53,553 nucleotides of DNA from an uncultured Lachnospiraceae bacterium (GTDB lineage Bacteria; Bacillota; Clostridia; Lachnospirales; Lachnospiraceae). Shown here piece by piece: positions 34,835 to 43,231 of the stretch. Numbering within the stretch: position 1 is the stretch's first letter; each line of letters opens with the position of its first letter. The translations under genes and the position numbers were made by a program. The DNA lies in contig CANCYR010000019.1 of assembly GCA_947382355.1 (NCBI GenBank), positions 1 through 53,553 on the forward strand, read 5' to 3'. The notes below the pieces were generated by a model. That model searched no databases and was not told the origin of the DNA. It was given only the letters and a program-made list of their open reading frames with translations.

Positions 34835-36652
34835 TTATTTCCCAACTTTCACCGTACTCGCCTGTCCTTTCTTCTTCATCAGCTTTTGATATGCCTTTAC
34901 CTTTTTAGCAGGAACTTTTATCTTGCATTTTGCAGAAATATTCTTAAATGCATTCCTGCCAACAGTTTTCAGCTTACTGCTTTTAATAGTAAGATTTTTT
35001 AGCTTTTTGCAATTTTTAAAGACATTTCTGCCAATGATCTTTAAACCTTTTCCAATAATTACAGTTTTTAATCCAGTACAGCCTTCAAAAGCACTATCAC
35101 CAATCTTGATGACGCTGGAAGCTATCTTTACAGTGGTCAACTTTTTATTTCCTTTGAAGCATTTGGCTGATATGCTGGTTACTTTGTATTTCACTCCCTG
35201 ATAAGTGATATATTCAGGTATAGTAATTGTTTTTTTACTTTTATTGATATCACCATTGTATTCTACAGTTGGAGTCTTTGAATCAACATCTTTCACTTTA
35301 TATATTCCTGTAGATGCTTTATCTATTATTTTAATTCCATTTTTAACCTGTGATTTTGCATCAGTTTCTTTAGTTACCGTGTCAACCTTTTGGGTTATTA
35401 TTATGGCAATGTCTGCTGCTTTTGTTACATTCCCTTCTGTATAAGATATTGTTAATATTTTTCTTCCCGGAATATTTATATTAATATCTTTCACATTAGT
35501 GGTATAGGAGCCTGCCGGAAGTACTTTACTGGAATTTTCATAAACAGCCGTTACTGTCAGGTCATCCAGATTTAAGGCTTCGCCCTGTATGTATTCCGTC
35601 TTCACCTTGGAAACCCGCAAATCCATTAAAATTTCTTTTTGACTGTTTGTACCGCCATTTCCTCCTTCACCGCTTGTTCCATCATCTGTCGTAAACCAAC
35701 TGCCAGATGAAAGATTTATGCGCATAGCCGGGCAAATACCGCCATCGCTATTTATGACATTATAACCATACTTATTTAACCATCCATAGTAGTTGACATT
35801 TACAGAATAACTGTTGGAAGAACCGGGCGAGCGCAGCCACCACCAGCAATTACCTTCATAGCCGCTACTGCTGCTTCGTAATGTACCTCTTGCATTTGCA
35901 TAGTCACTTGCTTTCATTCTCCTACTCATGGAAGAGGTGTCTCCATCACTGCAAAATCCATACTTTTCACTTGTCACTTCACTAATAGCAAGTAAATAAA
36001 CCTTATCGCTTGTACTGTTTCCGCCCTCTGTTCCATGTTCCTGATTATTTTCATTCTCTAAATTCCTTGTCACAATGGCGCTCTGTTCATTACTGCTAAA
36101 AGCGGTGTTACAAAAACTATCATTCAGCCAGCCTCGAAGGGTGCTGGTTTCCCATGTGACGTTTGTAGCTTCTTCATTATAGCTTTTACAGTCAATCGCT
36201 TTATCCACTACCACAAACAGGGTATTCCCATCATTTCGCAGTACTCTCCACTTTATCCGCTCCCATTTAAAGTAACGATAACCGTTACTCGCTTTCATAT
36301 CATCAAAATATCCGTCATAGTTCGTATTGTTTTTACTAATCCTACGATACTTTGTTCCATTTATCCACACATCCATTCCCACATCCGCTACTGTCCCTGA
36401 TGCAGCAATAGCATTATCTATAGCAGCTATAGCTGCGCTGTCCGTGACTTCGCTTTGTGGATAACTTCCAAAGTATATATAGCTAAAGTCCGTATAATCT
36501 GTACTTCCATTCTGCTTTGTACAGTGATGGACAGGATTTGTCAGAGTCCTTTCCGGAACTTTTGCAAATGCAAAATTTTCCTGTACTACCACCATCAAAC
36601 TCGTTATTAAAAGTAATGCAAAAAAGCGCATAAAACTCATTTTTCTTTTCAT
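34835..36652 (-). CDS. Secreted surface protein: DUF6273, Ig-like and LRR modules
   Basis: A 605-residue exported protein with a signal peptide (about 1-30), a single DUF6273 domain (about 40-325, YIYFGSYPQSEVTD through GICPAMRINL), a Big_3-like domain (about 345-420) and the LRR_5 cassette (about 440-605). Its DNA is more diverged from the three downstream relatives. I chose the start at 36652 because AAAGGA lies 8 nt upstream. It follows the redoxin-LRR gene by 75 nt and probably ends that operon. Confidence 0.8.
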   Translation of the reverse strand: MKRKMSFMRFFALLLITSLMVVVQENFAFAKVPERTLTNPVHHCTKQNGSTDYTDFSYIYFGSYPQSEVTDSAAIAAIDNAIAASGTVADVGMDVWINGTKYRRISKNNTNYDGYFDDMKASNGYRYFKWERIKWRVLRNDGNTLFVVVDKAIDCKSYNEEATNVTWETSTLRGWLNDSFCNTAFSSNEQSAIVTRNLENENNQEHGTEGGNSTSDKVYLLAISEVTSEKYGFCSDGDTSSMSRRMKASDYANARGTLRSSSSGYEGNCWWWLRSPGSSNSYSVNVNYYGWLNKYGYNVINSDGGICPAMRINLSSGSWFTTDDGTSGEGGNGGTNSQKEILMDLRVSKVKTEYIQGEALNLDDLTVTAVYENSSKVLPAGSYTTNVKDININIPGRKILTISYTEGNVTKAADIAIIITQKVDTVTKETDAKSQVKNGIKIIDKASTGIYKVKDVDSKTPTVEYNGDINKSKKTITIPEYITYQGVKYKVTSISAKCFKGNKKLTTVKIASSVIKIGDSAFEGCTGLKTVIIGKGLKIIGRNVFKNCKKLKNLTIKSSKLKTVGRNAFKNISAKCKIKVPAKKVKAYQKLMKKKGQASTVKVGK

Positions 36653-36727
36653 CTCTTTTATCCTTTTCCACTTCCATGTAATGAAACAATGGGAACTCGA
36701 ATCTACCCTTTTAATTTTCAAGTCGTG

Positions 36728-38290
36728 CTATTTTGTAATCTTCACTGTAGCCTTCTGTCCCTTTTTCTTCATCAGCTTTGTATATGCCTTTACCTTTTTA
36801 GCAGGAACTTTTATTCTGCATTTTGCGTTAATTCCTTTCAGGGCATTTTTGCCTACTGTTTTCAGCTTAGTACTTTTAATGGTAATCTTTTTCAGATTCT
36901 TACAGTTCTTAAAGGCATTCTTACCAACCGTTTTCAAACCCTTTCCAATCGTTACACTCTTTAAGCTTATACAACCCTCGAAGGTACTATCCCCTATCTT
37001 AGTAACATTTGAGGCAATGCTAATAGTCGTTAATTTTTTATTTCCCTTAAAAGATTTGGCTGAAACACTTGTCACCTTATATTTCACGTTTTTATAGGAA
37101 ACATATTCCGGAACAGTCACGGACTTTTTCTTTTTATCAGTAGTATTGACATAAGCTACGGTAGGATTACTTACATCTGAACCGGTCACTACATAGTTCC
37201 CTGCTGTACCGGCATCCGTGATTTTGGTACCCTTTGCTTCCGGCATTGGCGTACCGGCCTGTGGATTTTCTTTTTTCAAAATCTGAAAAGACACAGTCTT
37301 ATTTCCCGTATAATTACCCGTTCCTGATATCTGAATGGTAGCTGTGCCGGCATTTACATTATTGGAATAGCTTAAGGTATAATCCACTCCTTCTTTCAGA
37401 ATGCTGTAATTATCCATAAGAATCACTTTGGGCTCCAAAGGCTGCCCGGTATAGTCTTGAGCCTGAATATCGTCCACATATAAACCACTTATACCTTTTG
37501 GTTGAATGGTAAAAGGCATTCTCTTGCTGCCCTTCATATATCCCATTCCGGTAACAACTGCATAACCTGTTCCTGCATTTATATTGTTTTCATAGCTGAC
37601 CGTATATTGATTGCCCTCTGTAAGAATCAACTGATACCATTCTTTTTTCACGATAACCCGGGGGGCTTGGGCTTTGCCCGTATAAACCATGGTATTTTCA
37701 TCCAAAAAAGAAATATCTATATTTTCTCCATTTATGGAATAATCAAGGTTTGCATAATCATCTACCACGTCTGCAATTTTATCTGTCTTTAAATATCCTT
37801 CAGAGCTATAACGAATATTACCGTCCGAATCTAAAAGAATAAAAAGCGGCGTGGTTATTTGATCTCCCGTTCCTCCGGTTCTGTAATAGCATTCAAATGC
37901 TATCGGAGATATAGAAGAGCCATAGCAGAAAGTCATTCCGTCATAACAATAGGTATTTTGAAATTCTTTTGTACTATCCTCCGTTCCGTTGAGCAGACCC
38001 AATACAACATTTATATTTTCATTCGGAAACCAATCGCTTCTTCCAATCCCGTTAAGCATAGCTTTGAAATAGCTGCAGTAATCCGTAGAAAACATTAAAA
38101 TAGTGGTTTTTCCTTTCAGGCTTTCATTTGTTACTGTGTTTCCGTCAGTATCGACAAATGAAAAAGATGGACATGCCACATTACAGGTTGTTTCTGCTTT
38201 TACTGTTTTAGTCATTACACATAGGCACAACAGTATTCCAAATAAAATAAATGCTGTTTTACTTCCCAGACTTTTGATTTTTTGCTTCAT
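36728..38290 (-). CDS. Secreted redoxin-like domain fused to Ig-like repeats and LRR cassette
   Basis: A 520-residue exported protein. Signal peptide about 1-32. Residues 37-178 resemble an AhpC/TlpA redoxin fold: FSFVDTDGNTVT, LKGKTTILMFSTDYCSYF, and a cis-Pro-like TTPLFILLDSDG. The active-site region has a single Cys (about 72) and no CxxC. Two Ig-like repeats follow (about 195-275 and 280-355; YTGxxxxPxV ... VSYxNNxNAGT), then the common LRR_5 cassette (about 380-520). The start at 38290 has AAAGGA 8 nt upstream. Its role at the surface is unknown; redox catalysis is doubtful without a second Cys nearby. Confidence 0.75.
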   Translation of the reverse strand: MKQKIKSLGSKTAFILFGILLCLCVMTKTVKAETTCNVACPSFSFVDTDGNTVTNESLKGKTTILMFSTDYCSYFKAMLNGIGRSDWFPNENINVVLGLLNGTEDSTKEFQNTYCYDGMTFCYGSSISPIAFECYYRTGGTGDQITTPLFILLDSDGNIRYSSEGYLKTDKIADVVDDYANLDYSINGENIDISFLDENTMVYTGKAQAPRVIVKKEWYQLILTEGNQYTVSYENNINAGTGYAVVTGMGYMKGSKRMPFTIQPKGISGLYVDDIQAQDYTGQPLEPKVILMDNYSILKEGVDYTLSYSNNVNAGTATIQISGTGNYTGNKTVSFQILKKENPQAGTPMPEAKGTKITDAGTAGNYVVTGSDVSNPTVAYVNTTDKKKKSVTVPEYVSYKNVKYKVTSVSAKSFKGNKKLTTISIASNVTKIGDSTFEGCISLKSVTIGKGLKTVGKNAFKNCKNLKKITIKSTKLKTVGKNALKGINAKCRIKVPAKKVKAYTKLMKKKGQKATVKITK

Positions 38291-38339
38291 TTTATTTTTC
38301 CTTTCGTATTTATAAATAATAAATGTTTTCCACTTTCTT

Positions 38340-39065
38340 TTACTCCATCCAGACCCCAACAGCCGAATAATTATCCATATTCCTTTCCGCACCATTTTTT
38401 TGCACAATCTGCTCTAAAGCCTTAACCCATTCCTCCGGGGAACCTGCTTTTTTCAATTGCTTTTCCATATCCTTTTCTGTAACCAGCTCCCAAAACCCAT
38501 CAGAACAAAGAAGGAACTGGCTGTTTTTCTTTCTTTCCAGAACCGGACCGATTTCAAATACCGGCTTGTCATATTCCATGCCTAATACTTTTAACAGGCG
38601 GTTTCTATCCTCGTGAAAACGGATTTCCTTTTCTTTAATCTCCCTTGTCAGCGCAAGCATCTGGGGCACACTGTGATCTATGGTGCGCAGCTTCCATTTT
38701 TTCTTGTAAAAATAATACAATCTGGAATCTCCGGAAAAACCCCATTGTACATAATCCCCATCTACAATCAGGCAGACAATGGTTGTCTTCATTTCCATAG
38801 GGCAGTTTTTTTCCTTCTGCTCCTTTAACAAAGCTTCCTGCGCCCTCTGCAGGCTTGTCATTAGAAAATTGTCCCGTTCATAATGTTCCATAAAATCCTT
38901 AAAAACAGACTGCACTGCCAGATTGGATGCTACCTCTCCTTTACCGTGTCCTCCCAGTCCGTCTGCCAGAATAAAGCAGTAACGCCCATTATATCCGCAT
39001 ACTTTCACTGTATCTTCATTATGATTTCTTCCGCCTTTATCCGTGACTGTATACCAAGTAATCAT
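38340..39065 (-). CDS. PP2C-family Ser/Thr protein phosphatase (second copy)
   Basis: A 241-residue cytosolic PP2C phosphatase. Motifs: RNHNEDTV near residue 13, LADGLGGHGKGEVAS near 34, SGDSRLYY near 112, LCSDGFWELV near 190 and NMDNYSAV near 231. All metal-binding Asp are kept. It lies 33 nt after the PASTA kinase gene, the classic PrkC/PrpC-type arrangement, so it should counter that kinase. It is distinct in sequence from the phosphatase at 10400-11179. Confidence 0.93.
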   Translation of the reverse strand: MITWYTVTDKGGRNHNEDTVKVCGYNGRYCFILADGLGGHGKGEVASNLAVQSVFKDFMEHYERDNFLMTSLQRAQEALLKEQKEKNCPMEMKTTIVCLIVDGDYVQWGFSGDSRLYYFYKKKWKLRTIDHSVPQMLALTREIKEKEIRFHEDRNRLLKVLGMEYDKPVFEIGPVLERKKNSQFLLCSDGFWELVTEKDMEKQLKKAGSPEEWVKALEQIVQKNGAERNMDNYSAVGVWME

Positions 39066-39098
39066 GAAAGTTCTATCCTTTATCTATATTTTGTAAAA

Positions 39099-40841
39099 TT
39101 ACCATTCCAGATCAAAATCACCCTGCCAGTCTGAATCCCCTGAAGTTTCTGATGGTTCAATCTGAGGTTCTGATGGCACTGATGGTTTAGCAGGTACCTG
39201 AGGCTGTGTTGGTGTTGATGGCTGCACCGGTGTTTTCGCAGGATTGGATTTTTTAGGCTTTGCTTTCTTTTCTTCCTTCCTGCTTACATAAATGGTTACT
39301 GTATCTCCTTTTTTTACAACCGTCCCTGCTTCCGTTTCCTGACGGATAATCTTTCCAGCCTCTACCGTATTACTGGCTTCATATTTGACTTCTGCCAGGA
39401 GACCTGCTTTCTCCAGCAAACTGACTGCCTCTTCTTCCGATTTGTATTGTACATCCGGTACCATTGTTTCATCCTCAGCCACGGCGGGCGCTCCCCCGGA
39501 ATCCTCTTTTTCACCACCACTGACCGTTACTTCTACAACAGTGCCTTCTTCTACTACGCTTCCTGCCTGAAGGGATTGAATCAGGATTTTATCCTTTGGT
39601 ATTTTTGCAGAATATTCCTTATTGGTAATTACGAATACCAAAGATTGCTCTTCCACTTCTTTTTGGGCAGTATCTAAATCCGTATTTACAATATTGGGAA
39701 CTCTGGTCTGCCCCTCTTTTAAGTCATAGCTGCTCCAGCCTGCAACTGCAACATTGAACTGTCCTTTTGCAATCATCACCATAACTGCTGCCACTGCAGC
39801 GGTCAGAACAAAACCGACAACCTTAATCCCCACCGGCCATTTGCCAATATCCATTTTCTTTACCTTTATGGAGGTTCTCTTTACCGTCCTTGCAGATAAT
39901 TCATCATAAAATGCCTGTGCGGATTTTGGCCTTCCTTCAATAGGGATATTTAGACCATTCATAATGGCATTTTCCAGACTCTTATTAATTTTTATTCCAC
40001 ATTTAGAAGGTGGCAGCAGCTCATCCTTCACTGCCCTTTCCATAGAATCCTCCGGAGTTACACCTGTTATCATTTTATAAAGGGTAGCTGCCACTCCATA
40101 CACATCCGTCCAGGGTCCCTGCTCTCCTCTGCTTCGATATTGCTCAATTGGCGCATAGCCTTGCTTGATAATTACGGAAAGACTTTTGCTATGGGATGTT
40201 GTCGCATAACGTGCTGCACCAAAATCAATTAGCTTTACTTTTCCCTCTTCTGTAAGGAAAATATTATCCGGAGAAATATCCCTGTGCAGTATCCCTGCCT
40301 GATGTACGGTTTCTAAGGCTTTTAAAACAGACAAACCTATAGAAACAGCTTTTTCAGGCTCTATTTTTCCTTGTTTTTTTAAGACCTCCTGTACTGTCTT
40401 TCCACACAAATATTCCATTACAATATATGAGGTATTGTTTTCATCAAGGCAATCAAAAATGGATACAATCTGATTCTGGTTTTTAAATTTTGCAAGCTTT
40501 TTTGCCTCATCTACAAATCGTTTTTGCCCGGCTAAAAATTGCTCTTCTTTATCTCCCGTATAGACTGTCACCTTTGCCTGAGTAGGCACTCTGGTGGAAA
40601 ATTCATTGGGAAGGTACTCTTTGATTGCAACCTTTTGAGACAGAACCGTATCATATGCCAAATAAGTAATTCCAAATCCTCCTATTCCCAATACTCTGCC
40701 TATTATATATCTTCCAGCCAGGCAGAAGCCCTGTTCCAGACAGTTGCTCCCTGCTTTTTTTTGTGCATTGTCATAGCCGCAATTGGGGCAGACATTGTTT
40801 CCCTCATAATAATAAAAACAATTGCCACAACTCTTCTCCAT
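39099..40841 (-). CDS. PASTA-domain Ser/Thr kinase with N-terminal zinc ribbon
   Basis: A 580-residue membrane kinase. Four Cys (5, 8, 18, 21) form a short zinc ribbon. The kinase domain (about 45-320) has LGIGGFG, Lys 74, HRDISPDN (Asp 188) and DFG at 206. A membrane segment (about 338-358) leads to two extracellular PASTA domains (about 380-443 and 460-521) that typically bind peptidoglycan or muropeptides, then a Pro-rich tail. HRDISPDN lacks the usual Lys, as in the kinase at 23402. AGGAGG precedes the start. It is in an operon with a PP2C phosphatase downstream and an Fn3 protein upstream. Confidence 0.93.
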   Translation of the reverse strand: MEKSCGNCFYYYEGNNVCPNCGYDNAQKKAGSNCLEQGFCLAGRYIIGRVLGIGGFGITYLAYDTVLSQKVAIKEYLPNEFSTRVPTQAKVTVYTGDKEEQFLAGQKRFVDEAKKLAKFKNQNQIVSIFDCLDENNTSYIVMEYLCGKTVQEVLKKQGKIEPEKAVSIGLSVLKALETVHQAGILHRDISPDNIFLTEEGKVKLIDFGAARYATTSHSKSLSVIIKQGYAPIEQYRSRGEQGPWTDVYGVAATLYKMITGVTPEDSMERAVKDELLPPSKCGIKINKSLENAIMNGLNIPIEGRPKSAQAFYDELSARTVKRTSIKVKKMDIGKWPVGIKVVGFVLTAAVAAVMVMIAKGQFNVAVAGWSSYDLKEGQTRVPNIVNTDLDTAQKEVEEQSLVFVITNKEYSAKIPKDKILIQSLQAGSVVEEGTVVEVTVSGGEKEDSGGAPAVAEDETMVPDVQYKSEEEAVSLLEKAGLLAEVKYEASNTVEAGKIIRQETEAGTVVKKGDTVTIYVSRKEEKKAKPKKSNPAKTPVQPSTPTQPQVPAKPSVPSEPQIEPSETSGDSDWQGDFDLEW

Positions 40842-40853
40842 ATATGCGCCCTC

Positions 40854-41837
40854 CTATTTTCCTGTTGTTACTTTAAACCGGTAGCTTAATGCCGATTCGT
40901 AAGTCTTTCCTCCGGCCTTTTTCTTTGCAATCACATAGTAGTAGTACTGTTTTCCTGTTTTAAACTTTTTATTCTTATATTTTTTGGTATATATCATGGT
41001 AGTACCAGCTCCGGCTGACTTTATCTTTTTATAAGTTCCCTTCTTCTTATCGCATATGTACACATCATACCCATTAGCGCCCTTTATTTTTTCCCATCTG
41101 ATATAGAGCTTGTTTTGATACCATTTTGCCTGACATTTTGGCTGTCTCAGCGCATAGACCTTTGATGACCATTTTCCGTAATAAGTCATTCCATTTGCGT
41201 TTTTATAAGCGCGTACCTTTATGATATAAGAATTTTCCCTTAAATCATAAAAAGTATGTCGGATACTAATGCTGTTCTTGGCAGATATTTTTTGGCTCTT
41301 TACTTTTTTTCCTTTCGCATTAAATAGACATACTTCATATCCGTCAGCGCTGTCCTGTGACATAATATCTGTATATAAGTTATATGTCATTGTTTTATCC
41401 TGCCCATAGCTATAATAAGAACTCCATTTCAAAGCAGTCTTTAATACCTCAGCCTTTTTAGGAAGAGTTTGTGCAACATATTCTATGGAAGATAAAGGAT
41501 TGCCCTCACTATCATAGGAGATAATAACTATCTTGTATTTCCTGCCGCCTTCCAATCCTGCAATTCTGTAGGAAGCCTGACTCGTGCTACCTATATATTT
41601 AAGTGCATAGTCTGTGCGAAAAGTATTTCCCTCCCAATAACTTGATACCGGCATATATACAGAAATATCAAATGAAGCTTCCTTACTCTGCCTGTTCCAT
41701 GAAACCGTCACTGCATTTTCTTCCATCCCCTGCTGATTAATATGAAACACTGCCTTACCTTCCATTGGTCTGGATATCAAAAAGATACATATAACTCCCA
41801 TAATGAACAAAATTATTTTATTTTCTTTTCCTGCCAT
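40854..41837 (-). CDS. Secreted fibronectin type III protein
   Basis: A 327-residue exported protein with a signal peptide (about 1-28) and beta-sandwich domains of the Fn3 type: about 32-125 (NAVTVSWNRQ ... YRIAGLEGGRKYKIVIISYD) and about 235-325 (LYIRWEKIKGANGYDVYICD ... GKQYYYYVIAKKKA), with a less clear middle domain between. The start at 41837 has GAGGG 8 nt upstream. It is the first gene of the kinase/phosphatase/surface-protein operon, 12 nt before the PASTA kinase. It could be an extracellular ligand or partner of that kinase (inference). Confidence 0.75.
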   Translation of the reverse strand: MAGKENKIILFIMGVICIFLISRPMEGKAVFHINQQGMEENAVTVSWNRQSKEASFDISVYMPVSSYWEGNTFRTDYALKYIGSTSQASYRIAGLEGGRKYKIVIISYDSEGNPLSSIEYVAQTLPKKAEVLKTALKWSSYYSYGQDKTMTYNLYTDIMSQDSADGYEVCLFNAKGKKVKSQKISAKNSISIRHTFYDLRENSYIIKVRAYKNANGMTYYGKWSSKVYALRQPKCQAKWYQNKLYIRWEKIKGANGYDVYICDKKKGTYKKIKSAGAGTTMIYTKKYKNKKFKTGKQYYYYVIAKKKAGGKTYESALSYRFKVTTGK

Positions 41838-41878
41838 TTTGTATACCCTCACTCTTTATATATAGTTGTCGAAACTAC

Positions 41879-41970
41879 TAGTTATAACTATATTTTTATA
41901 ATATTTTAATACTGTTAGCTATATTTTGCAATAGTAATGGCTATACTTTTTATGATTTTATTAGCTATTA
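41879..41970. promoter_or_regulatory. Operator-like box array between XRE gene and kinase operon
   Basis: A perfect 12-bp palindrome TAGTTATAACTA (41879-41890) is followed by three GCTAT boxes (TTAGCTATA at 41915, TGGCTATAC at 41938, TTAGCTATT at 41961) at 22-24-bp spacing. The boxes overlap the minus-strand promoter at 41903-41931. The placement fits control of the Fn3/kinase operon by the divergent XRE regulator (inference). Confidence 0.4.
41903..41931 (-). promoter_or_regulatory. Promoter of the Fn3/PASTA-kinase operon
   Basis: Minus-strand TTGCAA (41926-41931), 17-bp spacer, TAAAAT (41903-41908), about 65 nt upstream of the Fn3 start. One GCTAT box lies inside the spacer. Confidence 0.55.
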
Positions 41971-42043
41971 CTTTCTTTTTATTGCTTAAAGAATCATATA
42001 AAATAGAAACAGCCATTGAATTTATATAAAAGAAAGGATTTAT

Positions 42044-42370
42044 ATGCCTGTAAACTATGAGATTATTGGAAATCGTATACAAGCCAAACGTCGTTCAAAA
42101 AACTTCACCCAGGAGCAAATGGCTGAACATTTAGACGTTACTGCCGGCTATATCAGTCAGATTGAACGGGGTGTGACTAAAATTAATCTTGATATGCTGT
42201 CATCTATTTCTGAATATTTGGAATGTGATATTTCAGATTTTATCTTAAAGAGCAATCAGCCAGCTATCAATTTTTATGAAGATGACATATTTCATGACTA
42301 TCAAAAATTATCTCCTTCTGAACGTCGTATGCTTTCCCTTTTACTCAGAACTTATCTGAATCAAAAATAA
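42044..42370 (+). CDS. XRE-family transcriptional regulator
   Basis: A 108-residue protein. The N-terminal helix-turn-helix (about 8-62) is typical of the SinR/Xre type: RIQAKRRSKNFTQEQMAEHL, then TAGYISQIERGVTKI. A short C-terminal helical part (SPSERRMLSLLLRTYL) may dimerise. GAAAGGA precedes the start. It is divergent from the Fn3/PASTA-kinase operon, with operator-like boxes between them, so control of that operon is the first guess. It could also regulate the ABC cluster downstream. Confidence 0.88.
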   Translation: MPVNYEIIGNRIQAKRRSKNFTQEQMAEHLDVTAGYISQIERGVTKINLDMLSSISEYLECDISDFILKSNQPAINFYEDDIFHDYQKLSPSERRMLSLLLRTYLNQK

Positions 42371-42374
42371 TTTA

Positions 42375-42416
42375 CAAAAAAGACACCAATACTTACTTTT
42401 TGCAAGTATTGATGTC
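42375..42416 (-). terminator. Terminator of the ABC-lipoprotein operon (duplicate of 47250-47300)
   Basis: Arms GACACCAATACTT (42382-42394) and AAGTATTGATGTC (42404-42416) form a 13-bp stem with one G-U pair. On the minus strand TTTTTT follows. The sequence is almost the same as the terminator beyond the AI-2E transporter gene. Confidence 0.8.
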
Positions 42417-42457
42417 ATTCCAGAATTCTACGTTTCTATTCTTTTATACAGTTTCTT

Positions 42458-42496
42458 TTATTTATAACCAATCAGCCCTGGCTCTGATAGTTCCCT
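42458..42496 (-). pseudogene. Remnant of a second AI-2E transporter gene 3' end
   Basis: Read on the minus strand this encodes RELSEPGLIGYK and a stop, against RELLEPKLIGQKM near residue 290 of the intact transporter at 47335-48384. The following ~75 bases also align with the 3' flank of the intact gene (GTATARAAGAATARAAA, then the shared terminator). The remaining C-terminal ~50 codons have been deleted. The upstream sequence to 42580 shows no further clear similarity. Confidence 0.75.
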
Positions 42497-42580
42497 TATC
42501 TATCAATTTTCATAATCCCTCATAAGCTATGCCTGTAATACTTCTTCTGCTTTTGTTTTCATTTTATTTATCATTACTCT

Positions 42581-43231
42581 TTATTCAGCCGTCTGAACAA
42601 TACTCATTTTCCCCTTTTCCATTCTGAAAACCTTATCACAGAGCACATCGATATCTTCCTTCATATGGCTTGCAATCAGTATTGTTTTGCCTTGTTCCCG
42701 CAGTTTAAGCAGCAGCCTTCTCGTATCCTCCACGCCACCATCATCCAGACCATTCATTGGTTCATCCAAAATCAGTATATTCTGGTCTTCCATAATAGCC
42801 TGGGCAATTGCCAAACGCTGCTTCATTCCCATGGAATATGTTTTTACTGCCTTTTTATTTTCCGGTTCAAGCCCAACCTGTTTCATTGCCTCACAAATTT
42901 TTTCTCTTTTCGTTTTGCCTTTAATATTCGCCAGAAAAAGTAAGTTTCGATATCCGCTATAGGCCGGCAAAAAGCCCGGACTTTCAATAATAATACCTGT
43001 GTCTTTTGGCATATTACAATTTTTTCCTATTTCCCTGTCATTTACCAGTATTTTTCCGGTATCCAGTTTCATAAAACCGCATATGCATTTAAACAGTACT
43101 GTTTTTCCGCTGCCGTTTCGACCAATAATCCCGATGATTTCCCCCTTTTTTACCTGAAGGTTCACGTCATCCAGTAAAACCTTATCATTTATTCTTTTTG
43201 TTGCACTTTGAACTTCAATGATATGCTCCAT
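42581..43231 (-). CDS. ABC transporter ATP-binding protein
   Basis: A 216-residue ABC ATPase: Walker A GRNGSGKT (about 40-47), signature YSMGMKQRLAIAQ, Walker B ILILDEP and switch His in ASHM. It is short, as in bacitracin/lantibiotic-type ABC-2 exporters. I start it at 43231, where AAAGGGG lies 7 nt upstream and the ATG overlaps the permease stop; the frame open to 43375 runs back inside the permease gene. It is the last gene of a four-gene operon with two permeases and a lipoprotein. Confidence 0.92.
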   Translation of the reverse strand: MEHIIEVQSATKRINDKVLLDDVNLQVKKGEIIGIIGRNGSGKTVLFKCICGFMKLDTGKILVNDREIGKNCNMPKDTGIIIESPGFLPAYSGYRNLLFLANIKGKTKREKICEAMKQVGLEPENKKAVKTYSMGMKQRLAIAQAIMEDQNILILDEPMNGLDDGGVEDTRRLLLKLREQGKTILIASHMKEDIDVLCDKVFRMEKGKMSIVQTAE

